Below, one piece after another: positions 1-9,400 of a DNA stretch of 64,000 nucleotides (position 1 is the first letter of the stretch; each line of letters opens with the position of its first letter). The position numbers and the translations under genes were made by a program. This DNA is from Microbacterium terregens. Lineage in GTDB: Bacteria; Pseudomonadota; Alphaproteobacteria; Sphingomonadales; Sphingomonadaceae. The stretch lies in NCBI RefSeq assembly GCF_027922045.1, contig NZ_BSEX01000024.1, forward strand, positions 111,127 to 175,126, in the 5' to 3' direction. Under the pieces are notes generated by a model. The model had not been told where the DNA came from, searched no databases, and worked only from the letters and a program-made list of their open reading frames with translations.

Positions 1-25
1 TGCCGTGCGGCCAATGATGTGCCCG

Positions 26-1366
26 TCAGGCGGAAAGCGCCTGACGCGGCTGGAGGTCCGCAGCGCCGCCGGCATGGTAGCGTGCCAAGTCGAGCATCCC
101 GGCGCGCTTGGCGACGATCGTCGGCACCAGCGCCTGCCCGGCGACATTCACCGCCGTGCGCCCCATGTCCAGGATCGGATCGATTGCGAGCAGCAGCCCC
201 ACGCCATCGAGCGGCAGCCCGAGCGTGGAGAGCGTGAGCGTCAGCATCACGGTCGCGCCCGTCATGCCGGCCGTGGCGGCAGAGCCGAGCACCGAGACGA
301 ACACGATCAGCAGATAGTCGGCGAAGTGAAGCGGTACGCCGAAGAACTGCGCGACGAAGATCGCCGAGATGGCCGGGTAGATGGCCGCGCACCCGTCCAT
401 CTTGGTCGTCGCGGCAAGCGGGACGGCGAAGGACGTGTAGGCGCGCGGCACGCCGAGCGCCCGCTCCGTCACTTCCTCGGTCAGGGGCAGAGTGCCCACC
501 GACGAGCGCGAGACGAAGCCGAGCTGGATCGCCGGCCAGGCGGATGCGAAGAACCGCAGCGGGCTGAGCCCGTGCGCCGCCAACAGCAGCGGGTAGACGA
601 CGAGCAGGACGAGCGCGAGGCCGAGGTAGATCGCACCTGCGAAGGACCCAAGGCTCGACAGCGTGCCCCAGCCGTAGCGGACCGCGGCATCGCCGATGAG
701 CGCGGCGGTGCCGATCGGCGTCAGCGCGATCACCCAGCGCAGCAGCCGCCGGAAGATCTGGAGCGCCGATGCGTTGAACGCCAGGAACGGCTCGCCGGCG
801 GCACCGATCCGGACCGCGGCCGCGCCGATCGCGATCGCGGCGACGATGATCTGGAGCACGTTGAACGACAGGGTGGTCGAGAGCTTCGCATCCGCCTGGC
901 TGGTGGCCGCGGTGATGCCCAGGAAGTTCGCCGGGATCAGCCCTTTCAGGAAATCGACCCAGCTGCCGGTGGTCGCCGGCACCGCGGCCGCTGCCTGATC
1001 CACGCCCGCATGGAGACCCGGCTGGATCAAGATGCCCAGCACGATTCCGATCGTCACCGCGATGCCCGCGGTGATCGCGAACCAGACCAGCGTCTCTACC
1101 ACCAGCCGAGCGGCGTTGCGCAGCTCGCGAAGCGCGGCGATTGAGCCGACGATAGCGGTGAACACCAGCGGCGGCACCAGCGCCTTTAGAAGCTGGACGA
1201 AACTCTGCCCCACCGTGTGCAGCGTCTGCGCAAGCCAATTGGCGTCCCCGCCCGGGATCGAGCGTGCGAGCAAGCCGAGCAAAACGCCCGCCACCATGCC
1301 GACTAGGACCTGAACGCCGAACGAAGGTAAGCGAACCGCGCTGCCGCTTGCAGAAACCTGGGTCAT
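26..1366 (-). CDS. Dicarboxylate/amino acid:cation symporter (DAACS/SLC1 family)
   Basis: Inner-membrane secondary transporter, probably taking up C4-dicarboxylates or acidic amino acids with Na+ or H+. The 446-residue product has the expected length and about eight hydrophobic helices. The serine-rich re-entrant loop (SRSSVGTLPLTEE) and the last-helix motif LDMGRTAVNVAG, with the conserved Asp/Arg/Thr/Asn, are present. The usual NMDGT signature is changed to KMDGC, so substrate or cation coupling may differ from DctA/GltP. The start at 1366 removes an upstream extension that does not look like transporter. The gene lies downstream of bcsZ on the same strand, separated by a strong inverted repeat, so it is probably its own unit. 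Substrate cannot be read from sequence. Confidence 0.85.
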   Translation of the reverse strand: MTQVSASGSAVRLPSFGVQVLVGMVAGVLLGLLARSIPGGDANWLAQTLHTVGQSFVQLLKALVPPLVFTAIVGSIAALRELRNAARLVVETLVWFAITAGIAVTIGIVLGILIQPGLHAGVDQAAAAVPATTGSWVDFLKGLIPANFLGITAATSQADAKLSTTLSFNVLQIIVAAIAIGAAAVRIGAAGEPFLAFNASALQIFRRLLRWVIALTPIGTAALIGDAAVRYGWGTLSSLGSFAGAIYLGLALVLLVVYPLLLAAHGLSPLRFFASAWPAIQLGFVSRSSVGTLPLTEEVTERALGVPRAYTSFAVPLAATTKMDGCAAIYPAISAIFVAQFFGVPLHFADYLLIVFVSVLGSAATAGMTGATVMLTLTLSTLGLPLDGVGLLLAIDPILDMGRTAVNVAGQALVPTIVAKRAGMLDLARYHAGGAADLQPRQALSA

Positions 1367-1475
1367 GAACCCGATCTGGGGTTCGCCAGGAGACATCCCA
1401 ACGTAGCTTTTCTGCTGGACGGAAAAGCTGGCGCCCACTCGGGATTACGGCAGGGGCATCAGCATGCGCAGCGTA

Positions 1476-1512
1476 CCGCCGTCGTTCCGGTCGAACTCCT
1501 GAACGACGGCGG
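1476..1512 (-). terminator. Perfect 12-bp inverted repeat after the cellulose operon
   Basis: CCGCCGTCGTTC and its exact reverse complement are separated by 13 bases, 11 bases beyond the bcsZ stop. The hairpin has no T-tract on either side. It could be a Rho-assisted terminator or an mRNA 3'-end stabiliser separating the bcs operon from the symporter gene. Confidence 0.5.
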
Positions 1513-1522
1513 GTGCTACGGC

Positions 1523-2584
1523 TCAGAGATAGGCGAGTGCCTGCAGGACGCTGGCGTAGTAATCGGCCTGCGGGGTCGGTGCCGGCAGCGGCTGGCCGAG
1601 CAGGCGGCGTACGCCCACCATCGCGCCGCTCGATAGGGCGAAGGGTGCGGTCTGCCCGGTGCGGACATCGATCCACGCGGGAATTGGCCCGGCGCCATAG
1701 CCGCGCCAGAAGCGCGCGATCGCGTCCGCCTTGGCACCGCGCCCCGCCATCGCGAGGTAGAGCGGCACGCGCACCGCGTCGAAGCCGAAGCGCGGATCAC
1801 GCCCCGCAGCCGGCGACATGCTGCCGTCGGGCGTCACATCCACCCAGTCGGTGGGCAGGGCATGCTGGCCGAAGCGCGCGCGGGCGATCAGCGCCTCCCC
1901 GCCCTTGATGACGGCATCCCACTTCTTGTCGCCGTCGGCCGCCCGGAACCGTTCGAGCGCGGGCCACACGTAATAGGAAGGGTTGAGCGTCAGCCGGCCC
2001 TGCTGCTCGAACCCGGTGCCGCCAGGAACCAGGAAGAGGTCGTTCCCGACCTGCCGCAACATGGTGTCGTGCAGCGCGTTCCGGATGGCCGCGGCCCGCT
2101 CTGCCAGGAAGCGCTCGCGCCAACGATCTGCACCGATCATCAGCCCCCAGGCGATCAGCATGTCGCCGTCGGTGGCGTTGTTCGGATCGCGCACGGGCTG
2201 GGCGGCATTGGGGTCGTAGCGCCAGGAATAGAGCGGGTCGCTGCTGCGCGTTAGCGTCTTTTCCGTCCAGGCGAGGATCCGGTCGAACGCGTCGCGGTCG
2301 CCTGCCGTGGCGGAAAGGACGAGCGCATAGCCCTGCCCTTCCGTGTGGCTGACGCCGTTGTTGCCGGTGTCGATCACCCGGCCGTCCGGCTGCACGAAGC
2401 TGCCCTTGAAGCCGGTCCAGAGCGACGGGATCAGGGCGGGGTTGCCGCCTGTCACCGGGGGCGTCTTGCGCGGTGCCGCTGCATTGCCGGCGGTGTCGTG
2501 GCCATTGTCCGCCGCGCGCCCCGAGCATGCAACGACGAAGCTGCTGCCGGCACCGAGCAGCAGCGCGCGTCGATCAAGCACCAT
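1523..2584 (-). CDS. bcsZ: Cellulase BcsZ, glycoside hydrolase family 8
   Basis: Endo-beta-1,4-glucanase that trims or edits nascent cellulose in the periplasm; last gene of the bcs operon. The product is 353 residues. GH8 hallmarks are visible: Glu82 in HTEGQGYA (general acid) and Asp139 in NNATDGDMLIAW. The N-terminus has a twin-arginine-like start (DRRALLLG) and a lipobox VVAC with Cys20. This predicts a lipoprotein, whereas classical BcsZ is a soluble periplasmic enzyme. The ATG at 2584 overlaps the end of bcsD by 11 bases, implying translational coupling. The family call is firm; Tat export and lipidation are inferred. Confidence 0.9.
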   Translation of the reverse strand: MVLDRRALLLGAGSSFVVACSGRAADNGHDTAGNAAAPRKTPPVTGGNPALIPSLWTGFKGSFVQPDGRVIDTGNNGVSHTEGQGYALVLSATAGDRDAFDRILAWTEKTLTRSSDPLYSWRYDPNAAQPVRDPNNATDGDMLIAWGLMIGADRWRERFLAERAAAIRNALHDTMLRQVGNDLFLVPGGTGFEQQGRLTLNPSYYVWPALERFRAADGDKKWDAVIKGGEALIARARFGQHALPTDWVDVTPDGSMSPAAGRDPRFGFDAVRVPLYLAMAGRGAKADAIARFWRGYGAGPIPAWIDVRTGQTAPFALSSGAMVGVRRLLGQPLPAPTPQADYYASVLQALAYL

Positions 2585-3038
2585 AGAAGAATTCCACGCT
2601 CCGTTCGCTGGAACCGAGGACACGCGTGCGGATGCTCGCGCTGCCGCCGAGCTGGCCGAGCCAATGATCGTAGATGCCGGCGAGCACGGCCACCGCGGTG
2701 TCGTGCCAGCGGCCGTCATCCATGCCGTGCGGCGCCGGCGGCAACTCCGAATGGAGGATCTGCAGCCCGCCTTCGGCAAAACGCAGCACCACCCGGCCCC
2801 AACCGCTCTCGGCCCAGAAGGCGTTCATGGCGGCGAAGATCTCGTCGTTGGACTGCGCCTCGCCGAGCGGGTAGGCACGCGCGATGCGGGCGCCGATGGC
2901 ACGGAAGAACGCTTGCGCCTGCTCGGGCTCCGCTACCTCCCACGCCTCGTCCACCATGTGGCAGGCGAGCATGACCGGCGGCTGAAGCCCGGTTTCTGAC
3001 GGATCAAGCCGCCAAGGCATCAGCATCGGCTTGCTCAC
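2574..3038 (-). CDS. bcsD: Cellulose synthase operon protein BcsD
   Basis: 154-residue protein of the BcsD/AcsD family, the periplasmic subunit that in Komagataeibacter forms ring-like octamers and helps order cellulose chains into ribbons. Support is length (AcsD is about 156 residues), the block SGWGRVVLRF followed by LQILHSELP and AGIYDHWLGQLGG, which parallels AcsD, and its position between bcsC and bcsZ. It starts with GTG; the start overlaps the bcsC stop as GTGA, so the two are translationally coupled. No signal peptide is evident, as in other BcsD proteins. Presence of bcsD marks this as a type I (bcsD-containing) cellulose operon. Confidence 0.82.
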   Translation of the reverse strand: MSKPMLMPWRLDPSETGLQPPVMLACHMVDEAWEVAEPEQAQAFFRAIGARIARAYPLGEAQSNDEIFAAMNAFWAESGWGRVVLRFAEGGLQILHSELPPAPHGMDDGRWHDTAVAVLAGIYDHWLGQLGGSASIRTRVLGSSERSVEFFYGA

Positions 3039-6000
3039 TTGTCGCCTCCCAACGTCTGTTTGATACCTACCGAGGTACGCACTTCGTTGTATTGGCCAAA
3101 AGTGTTAACATTGATGTCACCACCCACGCGGGTGCTGCCGGCGAGCCCGTAGTAGACCGACGCCCCTGCAGCGAGGCCGAAGCCGGTATCGCTGAGGCTG
3201 TCGTAGCTCGCGCGGACATCGGTGTTCTGGGCCTTCAGCTGGTCCAGGACCGTCTGCGCGCCCGGATCGGTCGGATACAGCGGCGCCGCGTCCTGCTCGT
3301 AGCTCTGATAGCCGGGCGCCGCGTTGGCGCTGATCTCGAAGCCGTTGGTGTTCATCGCGAAGCGCACCGGGAAGCTCACGCTGAAGAAGCTCTGCGGGCT
3401 GAAATAGCCGCCATGCCCATAGCTGAAGTAGTTCTGATTGTTCCCGAACGCCTGGTAATTGGCATTGATCCCGATCGTCAGCGACGAGCGCGAATCGCGA
3501 TAGGCGCGGGTGTAGCCGCCCGCGTTGAACTGGATCGAGTGGTTGTCGCGAACTTCGGTGCCATCATAATGATGCCAGGCCCCGTCGACATAGGCGCCGG
3601 TGCCGTCGCGATCCCAGGACAGCGAGGCACCGCCGCCGGTGCGCATCACGGCGCCCCAGAAATCCCCCGTCACGGGATCGATCGTACCGGCATAGGAAAC
3701 GATGCTGTCGGTCACCGGCCGCCGCTCACCCCAGACGCGGCCGCTCGCCTCGGCGGAGAAGCGCGGCGTCAGCGCGACCCCACCCGCCACATGATGCTTG
3801 GCGAAGCCAAGGGGGGTGGTGCCCACGTCTGCCTGCACCAGATCGCCCTCATAGGTGGCGGCAACCGCGACGCCTGCATCGTGCTGGGTCGCTGCCTGCG
3901 TGAGTTCCGACGGCTGCTCCGCCACAATACCTTGCGCTTCGGCCGTGCCGTTGCGCCCGAAGCGGGCGAGCCCGGAGCCGGTGGGACGACCGGCGTCGAG
4001 GACGACGGCCTGCGCCTGTACGCCGACGCGCCCGCCGGCAAAGCCGGTCGACAGCTTGGCAGTGCCGCTCACCTCCTTGAGCGAGCTGAGTCCGGTTTCG
4101 CCCGAGCGGTCGCGGAAGCCGGTGGTGACGTCCGCGCGCGGAGCGCTGCTGGCGGCGAGCCGGCGCATGTCGGCTTCGATCCCCTGGAGCACCGGATCGC
4201 CGCCTTGCGCCGCCATCTGGGGTGCCGAGCCGGGGGAACCGGGAGCGCCGGGCATCCAGCCCTGTGGTGCCGCCGCAGCGCCAGCCGCCGGATAGGGAGC
4301 GGCGTAGCCGTCCGATCGGGGCGAGGTGGCAAAGGGCGACACGGGCGCCCCACCGACGGGCGCGAGCCCCATCGGCGCCGCAGACGCGGTCTGGACGCCG
4401 CCGGCGCCGAAGGCGAACGGATTGCTGCCGGAGGGGACGGGGGCAAAGGGATTGGTCGCAACCGCCGGCTGCGCCATCTGCGCGAACGGATTGCCGGCGA
4501 AGGGATTGGCGCCGCCGGCCCCCGCCTGTCCCACATAGAGGGTCCGCGCCTGCTGGAGATATTTGCGCGCGGCGCCGTCGTCTCCGCGCGCCTGCTCGAT
4601 GCGCGCTGCCGCCAGATAGGTGCGATAGTCGCTGGGCGCGACGCGGATCGCCTGCCGGGCCGCCTCGCGCGCGGCGCCGTGCTCGCCGGCCGACGATGCG
4701 GTCTCGGCAAAGCCGATCAGCGCATCGCGGTTGTTCGGGTCCTTCGCCAGGATCATGCGATAGGTCTGCGCCGCCTGAGCGTTGAGCCCTCCCGTCTGGT
4801 AGAGCCGCCCCAGGGAGGCGAGCACGTCGGTGTCGCCGGGCGTCGCGGCCCATGCCTGCTGCAGGACGTCGAAGGCCGGGGCATATTGGCCCGCGAGACG
4901 CAGGCGGTCGGCGCGTGCGACGGCCACCGCGGAGCGCAGCGTCGCCACGGTTTGCATCCCCTGCGCCGTGCCGCCGGCGAGCTGGGTCGCACGCGAGAGC
5001 GCTTCCTCGGCCGCCATGTCCTGGCCGGTGGCGGCCAGAACCCGAACGATCGGATCATAGGCCTCGGCAGAGGCCACCGGCATGCCGGCAGCGCGCTGCG
5101 CCAGCACGGAGGCGGTCTGGGTGTCGCCAAGCTCGAACAACGCGGTCGCGATGGTGGCGGTCTGCGCCGCCGGCAGGTTGGGCATGTCGGCAATCTGGCG
5201 GAGCGACTGGAGCGCGGCCTGCTGCTGCCCCTGCGCACCCAACGCCCGCGCGCGTGTGACGGCGGCTTCGGCGCGCAGGCCGAGCACGAAGCCGTTCATC
5301 TCCTCGGTACGCGACCCTTCCGGGATGCGCGCCATCAGCGTTTCGGCCGCGCCCAGCTGGCCGGACTGCTGCGCGAACAGCGCGGCGGCATAGAGAGACT
5401 CCGGCGCGGCCGACTGCGCGAGCGGGCTGATGATCGTGGTCGCATCCATCGGCCGGCGCTGGTCGCGCAGGAACCGGGCGTAGTCGTAGCGAAGCCACGG
5501 ATCGTTCGGGTCGAGCGAGATGGCGCGGTCGTAGAGCTGCTGCGCCTGGCCCGGGCGACCGGCGGCCACCTCCGCCTGTGCCTGCGCACGGATCGCACTT
5601 ACCCGCAATGCACCCACCTGGGCGCCCCCGCTCGCGCGGGCGGCCTGGGTATAGAGATTGGCGGCGTCCGCATAGCGGCCCTGCTGCTGGTAGATGCGGG
5701 CAAGCAGTTCGGTTGCGGTCTGCGCGGCGGGATTGTCGCTGCGCGACAGGCGCTCGGCCGTTGCCTGCGCCTCTGCGACACGCCCGGCATCGAAGTCGGC
5801 CTGCGCCGCACGCAGATCCGCAAAGAAGCTCGCCGACTGGAGTGCCTCCGCCCAGCGGTTGCCGGTACCGCGGCGCGAGGCGCGCTGCAGCAGGTCGCGC
5901 GCCTCCGCAAAGCGTTCGCGCCGGAGCTCGACGAGGCCGAGGCCGCCCAGCGCGTCGCCATCGTTCGGCGAGCGCTTGAGCGCGCTGCGGAACAGCGTTT

Positions 6001-6445
6001 CCGCACGCTCGAGGTTGCCGTCGTCGAGCGCGGTGAACCCGGCCGCGCGAGCATCGCCGCCGGGATCGCGGGAGGGCGCGGGCGCTGCCGGGCGGCGGGG
6101 CGCCGCAGGAGCCGCGGGAGCCGGAGCGGCAGGTGCGGGCCGCGCTGCGGGCTGCTGGGGCTTAGGCTGCGGACGGGCGGCAGCCGGCTTGGCCGGCGCC
6201 GGTGCGGGCGCAGGCGTCGACGCCGGGCCCGCCATGCCGCGCTTTGCAGTGGCGTTGTTGGGGTCGATCGCGAGGACGCGGCGGTACGCCTGGACGGCCA
6301 AGTCGCGGCGGCCGCGGCCTTCCCAGTATTTCGCCTGGCGGAGCAGTGCCGGCACGGCATCCGCCTGCGCCTGTGCCGCCACGGGAGGAGCAATCGTGAC
6401 GATGACGGCGCCGCTCAGCAGCCACTGCAAGGATCGGGTTCGCAT
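3035..6445 (-). CDS. bcsC: Cellulose synthase subunit BcsC (TPR outer-membrane exporter)
   Basis: Outer-membrane secretin-like exporter for cellulose, 1136 residues. A signal peptide (about residues 1-24, ending VAAQAQ) is followed by a TPR, then a Pro/Ala-rich linker (about 70-128). A long TPR array follows to about 630. A low-complexity segment near 640-685 carries four NPF tripeptides, and a C-terminal beta-barrel (BCSC_C type) runs from about 800 to the end. The TPR part presumably spans the periplasm to bind peptidoglycan and BcsB, while the barrel forms the pore. The start ATG overlaps the bcsAB stop by one base (TAATG), preceded by GGAAAAG. The NPF-rich linker is not something I know from characterised BcsC proteins. 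Confidence 0.92.
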   Translation of the reverse strand: MRTRSLQWLLSGAVIVTIAPPVAAQAQADAVPALLRQAKYWEGRGRRDLAVQAYRRVLAIDPNNATAKRGMAGPASTPAPAPAPAKPAAARPQPKPQQPAARPAPAAPAPAAPAAPRRPAAPAPSRDPGGDARAAGFTALDDGNLERAETLFRSALKRSPNDGDALGGLGLVELRRERFAEARDLLQRASRRGTGNRWAEALQSASFFADLRAAQADFDAGRVAEAQATAERLSRSDNPAAQTATELLARIYQQQGRYADAANLYTQAARASGGAQVGALRVSAIRAQAQAEVAAGRPGQAQQLYDRAISLDPNDPWLRYDYARFLRDQRRPMDATTIISPLAQSAAPESLYAAALFAQQSGQLGAAETLMARIPEGSRTEEMNGFVLGLRAEAAVTRARALGAQGQQQAALQSLRQIADMPNLPAAQTATIATALFELGDTQTASVLAQRAAGMPVASAEAYDPIVRVLAATGQDMAAEEALSRATQLAGGTAQGMQTVATLRSAVAVARADRLRLAGQYAPAFDVLQQAWAATPGDTDVLASLGRLYQTGGLNAQAAQTYRMILAKDPNNRDALIGFAETASSAGEHGAAREAARQAIRVAPSDYRTYLAAARIEQARGDDGAARKYLQQARTLYVGQAGAGGANPFAGNPFAQMAQPAVATNPFAPVPSGSNPFAFGAGGVQTASAAPMGLAPVGGAPVSPFATSPRSDGYAAPYPAAGAAAAPQGWMPGAPGSPGSAPQMAAQGGDPVLQGIEADMRRLAASSAPRADVTTGFRDRSGETGLSSLKEVSGTAKLSTGFAGGRVGVQAQAVVLDAGRPTGSGLARFGRNGTAEAQGIVAEQPSELTQAATQHDAGVAVAATYEGDLVQADVGTTPLGFAKHHVAGGVALTPRFSAEASGRVWGERRPVTDSIVSYAGTIDPVTGDFWGAVMRTGGGASLSWDRDGTGAYVDGAWHHYDGTEVRDNHSIQFNAGGYTRAYRDSRSSLTIGINANYQAFGNNQNYFSYGHGGYFSPQSFFSVSFPVRFAMNTNGFEISANAAPGYQSYEQDAAPLYPTDPGAQTVLDQLKAQNTDVRASYDSLSDTGFGLAAGASVYYGLAGSTRVGGDINVNTFGQYNEVRTSVGIKQTLGGDK

Positions 6446-9400
6446 TACTTTTCCACCGCTTGGAGCCGCTTGCGCTCCTGTCGCTTGAGCAGGAAATAGG
6501 CGGGCCAGGACAACAGGATCGCCGCCAGGATGCCGGAAAGCGCCAGTAGCCATGGACGCTGGCTGGTCCAATAGGCTGCCTTCATCCAGAACGGCAGCGC
6601 ACCGACCCAGTAGCGATCGCCGACCGCGAAGCTGGCCATGTCGTCGCCCGTGAAGATCGAGAGATCGCCCTGGACCGCCGCATTGATCTTCACGTCGGCC
6701 AGGCCCGCGACCATCTGGGGCAGGTTCAGCGGATCGGTCGCCAGCAGCGCCACCACGGTGCGGTCGCTGTCGAACGGCGACTGGAAGCTCACGATGCCGC
6801 TGAAGTTGTCGCTGCTGTAGAGCGCCTCTCCCACCGATTCCTCTGCATCGCGGCTGTCGGGGGAGACGAACTGGACCGCGCGCATGATCGGGTTCCGCTT
6901 GCGCACCTGCAGGCGGCCGTTCTCATAGTGGACGGGCGCGCCGGCGAAGAGCGAGCCGGCTGCGAGCTTCATGTCGCCGACGACGAGCACGTTCTTGCCC
7001 GTCGCGCGATCGGCCGAGCCGTCGGTCACCACCGTCACCTGGGTCGCGGCGGCGCCGGTGGAATCGCCCAGGCGACCCATCACTGCCAGCAGCGCTTCCA
7101 CCGTCGCAGGTGCCGGGTTGGGACCCACCATGACCACCGTCTCGCCCAGGTCTGGTCGGATGGTGAACGGATAGCCCGCGCCCGCGAAGGTCGCGAGGTC
7201 CGGCATGCGGATGGCGTGGTAGGCGTGGCCGAGGTCGATCGTGCTGTCCGGCAGGATGCTGACCCGCACATTGTCCGGAAGCGTGCCTTCGCACCGCTTC
7301 TTGTCGGCAACGATCAGGTTGTAGTCCAGGATCAGCTGGTTCTGACCGAACAGGTTATAGTCGGGCAGCACGATGTCTGCGGTGGACGTGTAGGACTCCG
7401 CCGCATCGTCACCCATCAACCGCCGCCACCAGGACGCGCCGCGCAACGGCTCCGTGCCGAGATATTGGTTGTTGATCGAGATATCGAGCCGCGAGGCACG
7501 CCGGTCGAGCCAGGGCGCCCCGGGGTAGCGGTAGTGCAGGCGCAGGTCGCCGCCCTGACGCGGCCAGAAGAACAGATCGGGCGCGACGCGGAACGAGGTC
7601 GTGAGCGGTCCGGGCGGCAACCCCTGCCCCTGCAGCGCATAGGCCTGGGTGAACTCGCCGAGTTCCACCGGACGGTCGGTCCGCAGCCAGCGCGGCGCGC
7701 TGTAGCGCGGCATCGACGGGATACGGACGCCGGCAAAGGACGCGCTCGTTCCACCCGCGAGCCCGCGGCTGAGCGCCAGGGCCGCCGCCGCCTGCTTCAG
7801 CTCGCGGTCGTCGCGGCCCATCACCAGCAGCAGCGTGCCGGAGGGATCGGCCGGATTGCGGACGACGGAGGCGGACGGCCCCTGGATGTTGCCGCCGAAG
7901 CTCCCCATCCGGCGCGCGTTGGTCAGGAACAGCACGGCGTTGCCGCGCGGCAGCTGGTTGTAGCGCGGCGGGAAGGAGAAGCCGCGGTAGCTGGCCAGGC
8001 TGCCGAACCAGGAGGCAAGCGCGGACGCCGCCTCCAGTTCACCGGCCGTGGGGGTGCTCAGGAACACGAACGGCAGGTTGAGCGCGCGCGGATCGGCGCG
8101 ATCGACGAACGGCGCCGGCCAGCGGGAAAGATTGGGGTCGAGCGGCAGCGGCTGGACGGAAAGGTCCAGATAGGTGCGCGTGTTGCTGATGTTCGCCCAC
8201 AGCGAGCTGTGGAACGGGTCCTCGCAGTCGCGGGCATAATGGCCCAGGAACCGCAGGTTCAGGCGATTGTCCCCCGGCAGGAACAGCGCCGGATCGACCG
8301 GAAAGGTCAGCTGGGTACCGCCTGCGGTTTCCCGCACCAGCGGGATGGTGCGAACCGTCTCGCCATTGACCAGCACCACCATCTGACTGAGGTCGCCCAG
8401 CAGCGCGGGCGAATAGGCGAAGGTCAGCGTCATCGTCGCCGCGGTGACCACCGCGTCGGAGCGCACGCCGAACGGGATGCCGATCTCACCATGGGTGCTG
8501 CCCAGACGGATCGGCTGGCGCTGCTGCAGGTCGCGCAGCGTCAGGCGAATCTGGCGTGCCGTGCCATCGGCAGCCGGAGCAACCGCCGCCCCGGCCGTCT
8601 CCGGCGCCACCTGTGCGTGGGCGGCGTCCGGACGCAGCATCGCCGCACCGAGGACGGTGAGTGCCAGGGCCGCAGCGGCCTTGATCGGCGCGGGGGTGCC
8701 GGCCGCCACGTTCTTCGGCTCCCGGCGGAAGATGTTGCCGAGCGTGCCGATGCCGATCGCGGTGATGTGCGCGAGCGAACGGAAGCCCGAAACGGTCGGG
8801 TGCGGCCCCGCGGGCTGCCAGGCATCGGCGCGACCCATCACCGACCGAACCAGCAGGCGAACCCGGTCGGGGGACAGTTCGGGGAAACGGAGAAAGGCGT
8901 TCGATCCACGGCTCCGCATCGTCTCCACCGGCAGTGTCAGCATGTCGTCTCCCATCGGCAGGGCAACGTCGGTCACGGTCCGTCCCGTCAGCGTCACGCC
9001 TTCGGGCAGCGTGAGCGACAGGCCGCCCAGCGACACGTCATTGGTCGTCCCGTCGAGCACATATCCATCGTCGAGGTACACGGTCACCGGCAGCTTTACC
9101 GGCAAGCGGATGTGCTGGCGCGTCTGGCGCCGCTCGCGTGCAACCGAAACGGCCGCCAGCAGGATGACCACGCTGAACATCGCCCAGGCGGTGTTGAGGA
9201 ACAGCGTGTCCAGCTGCACATCGAACTCGCCCGGGAACAGAAGCCGCCGCGCAAAACCGAAGGCGATGCCGAACAGCAGCAGGCCGATCGTGATCAGGTG
9301 CGGCTTGACCGTCGCGAAGTCGAAATAGGTCCGGTCGAGCAGACTGCCCTTGTCCGTCACGTTGAACTTGCCCTCGTGCGGACGGAACAGCGTGTAGACC

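Noticed and set aside
3092..6499. Open frame of over 1100 codons on the plus strand opposite bcsC
   Set aside because: It mirrors bcsC, is extremely rich in Arg/Gly/Ala, has no recognisable domain, and arises from GC-rich codon bias of the real gene.
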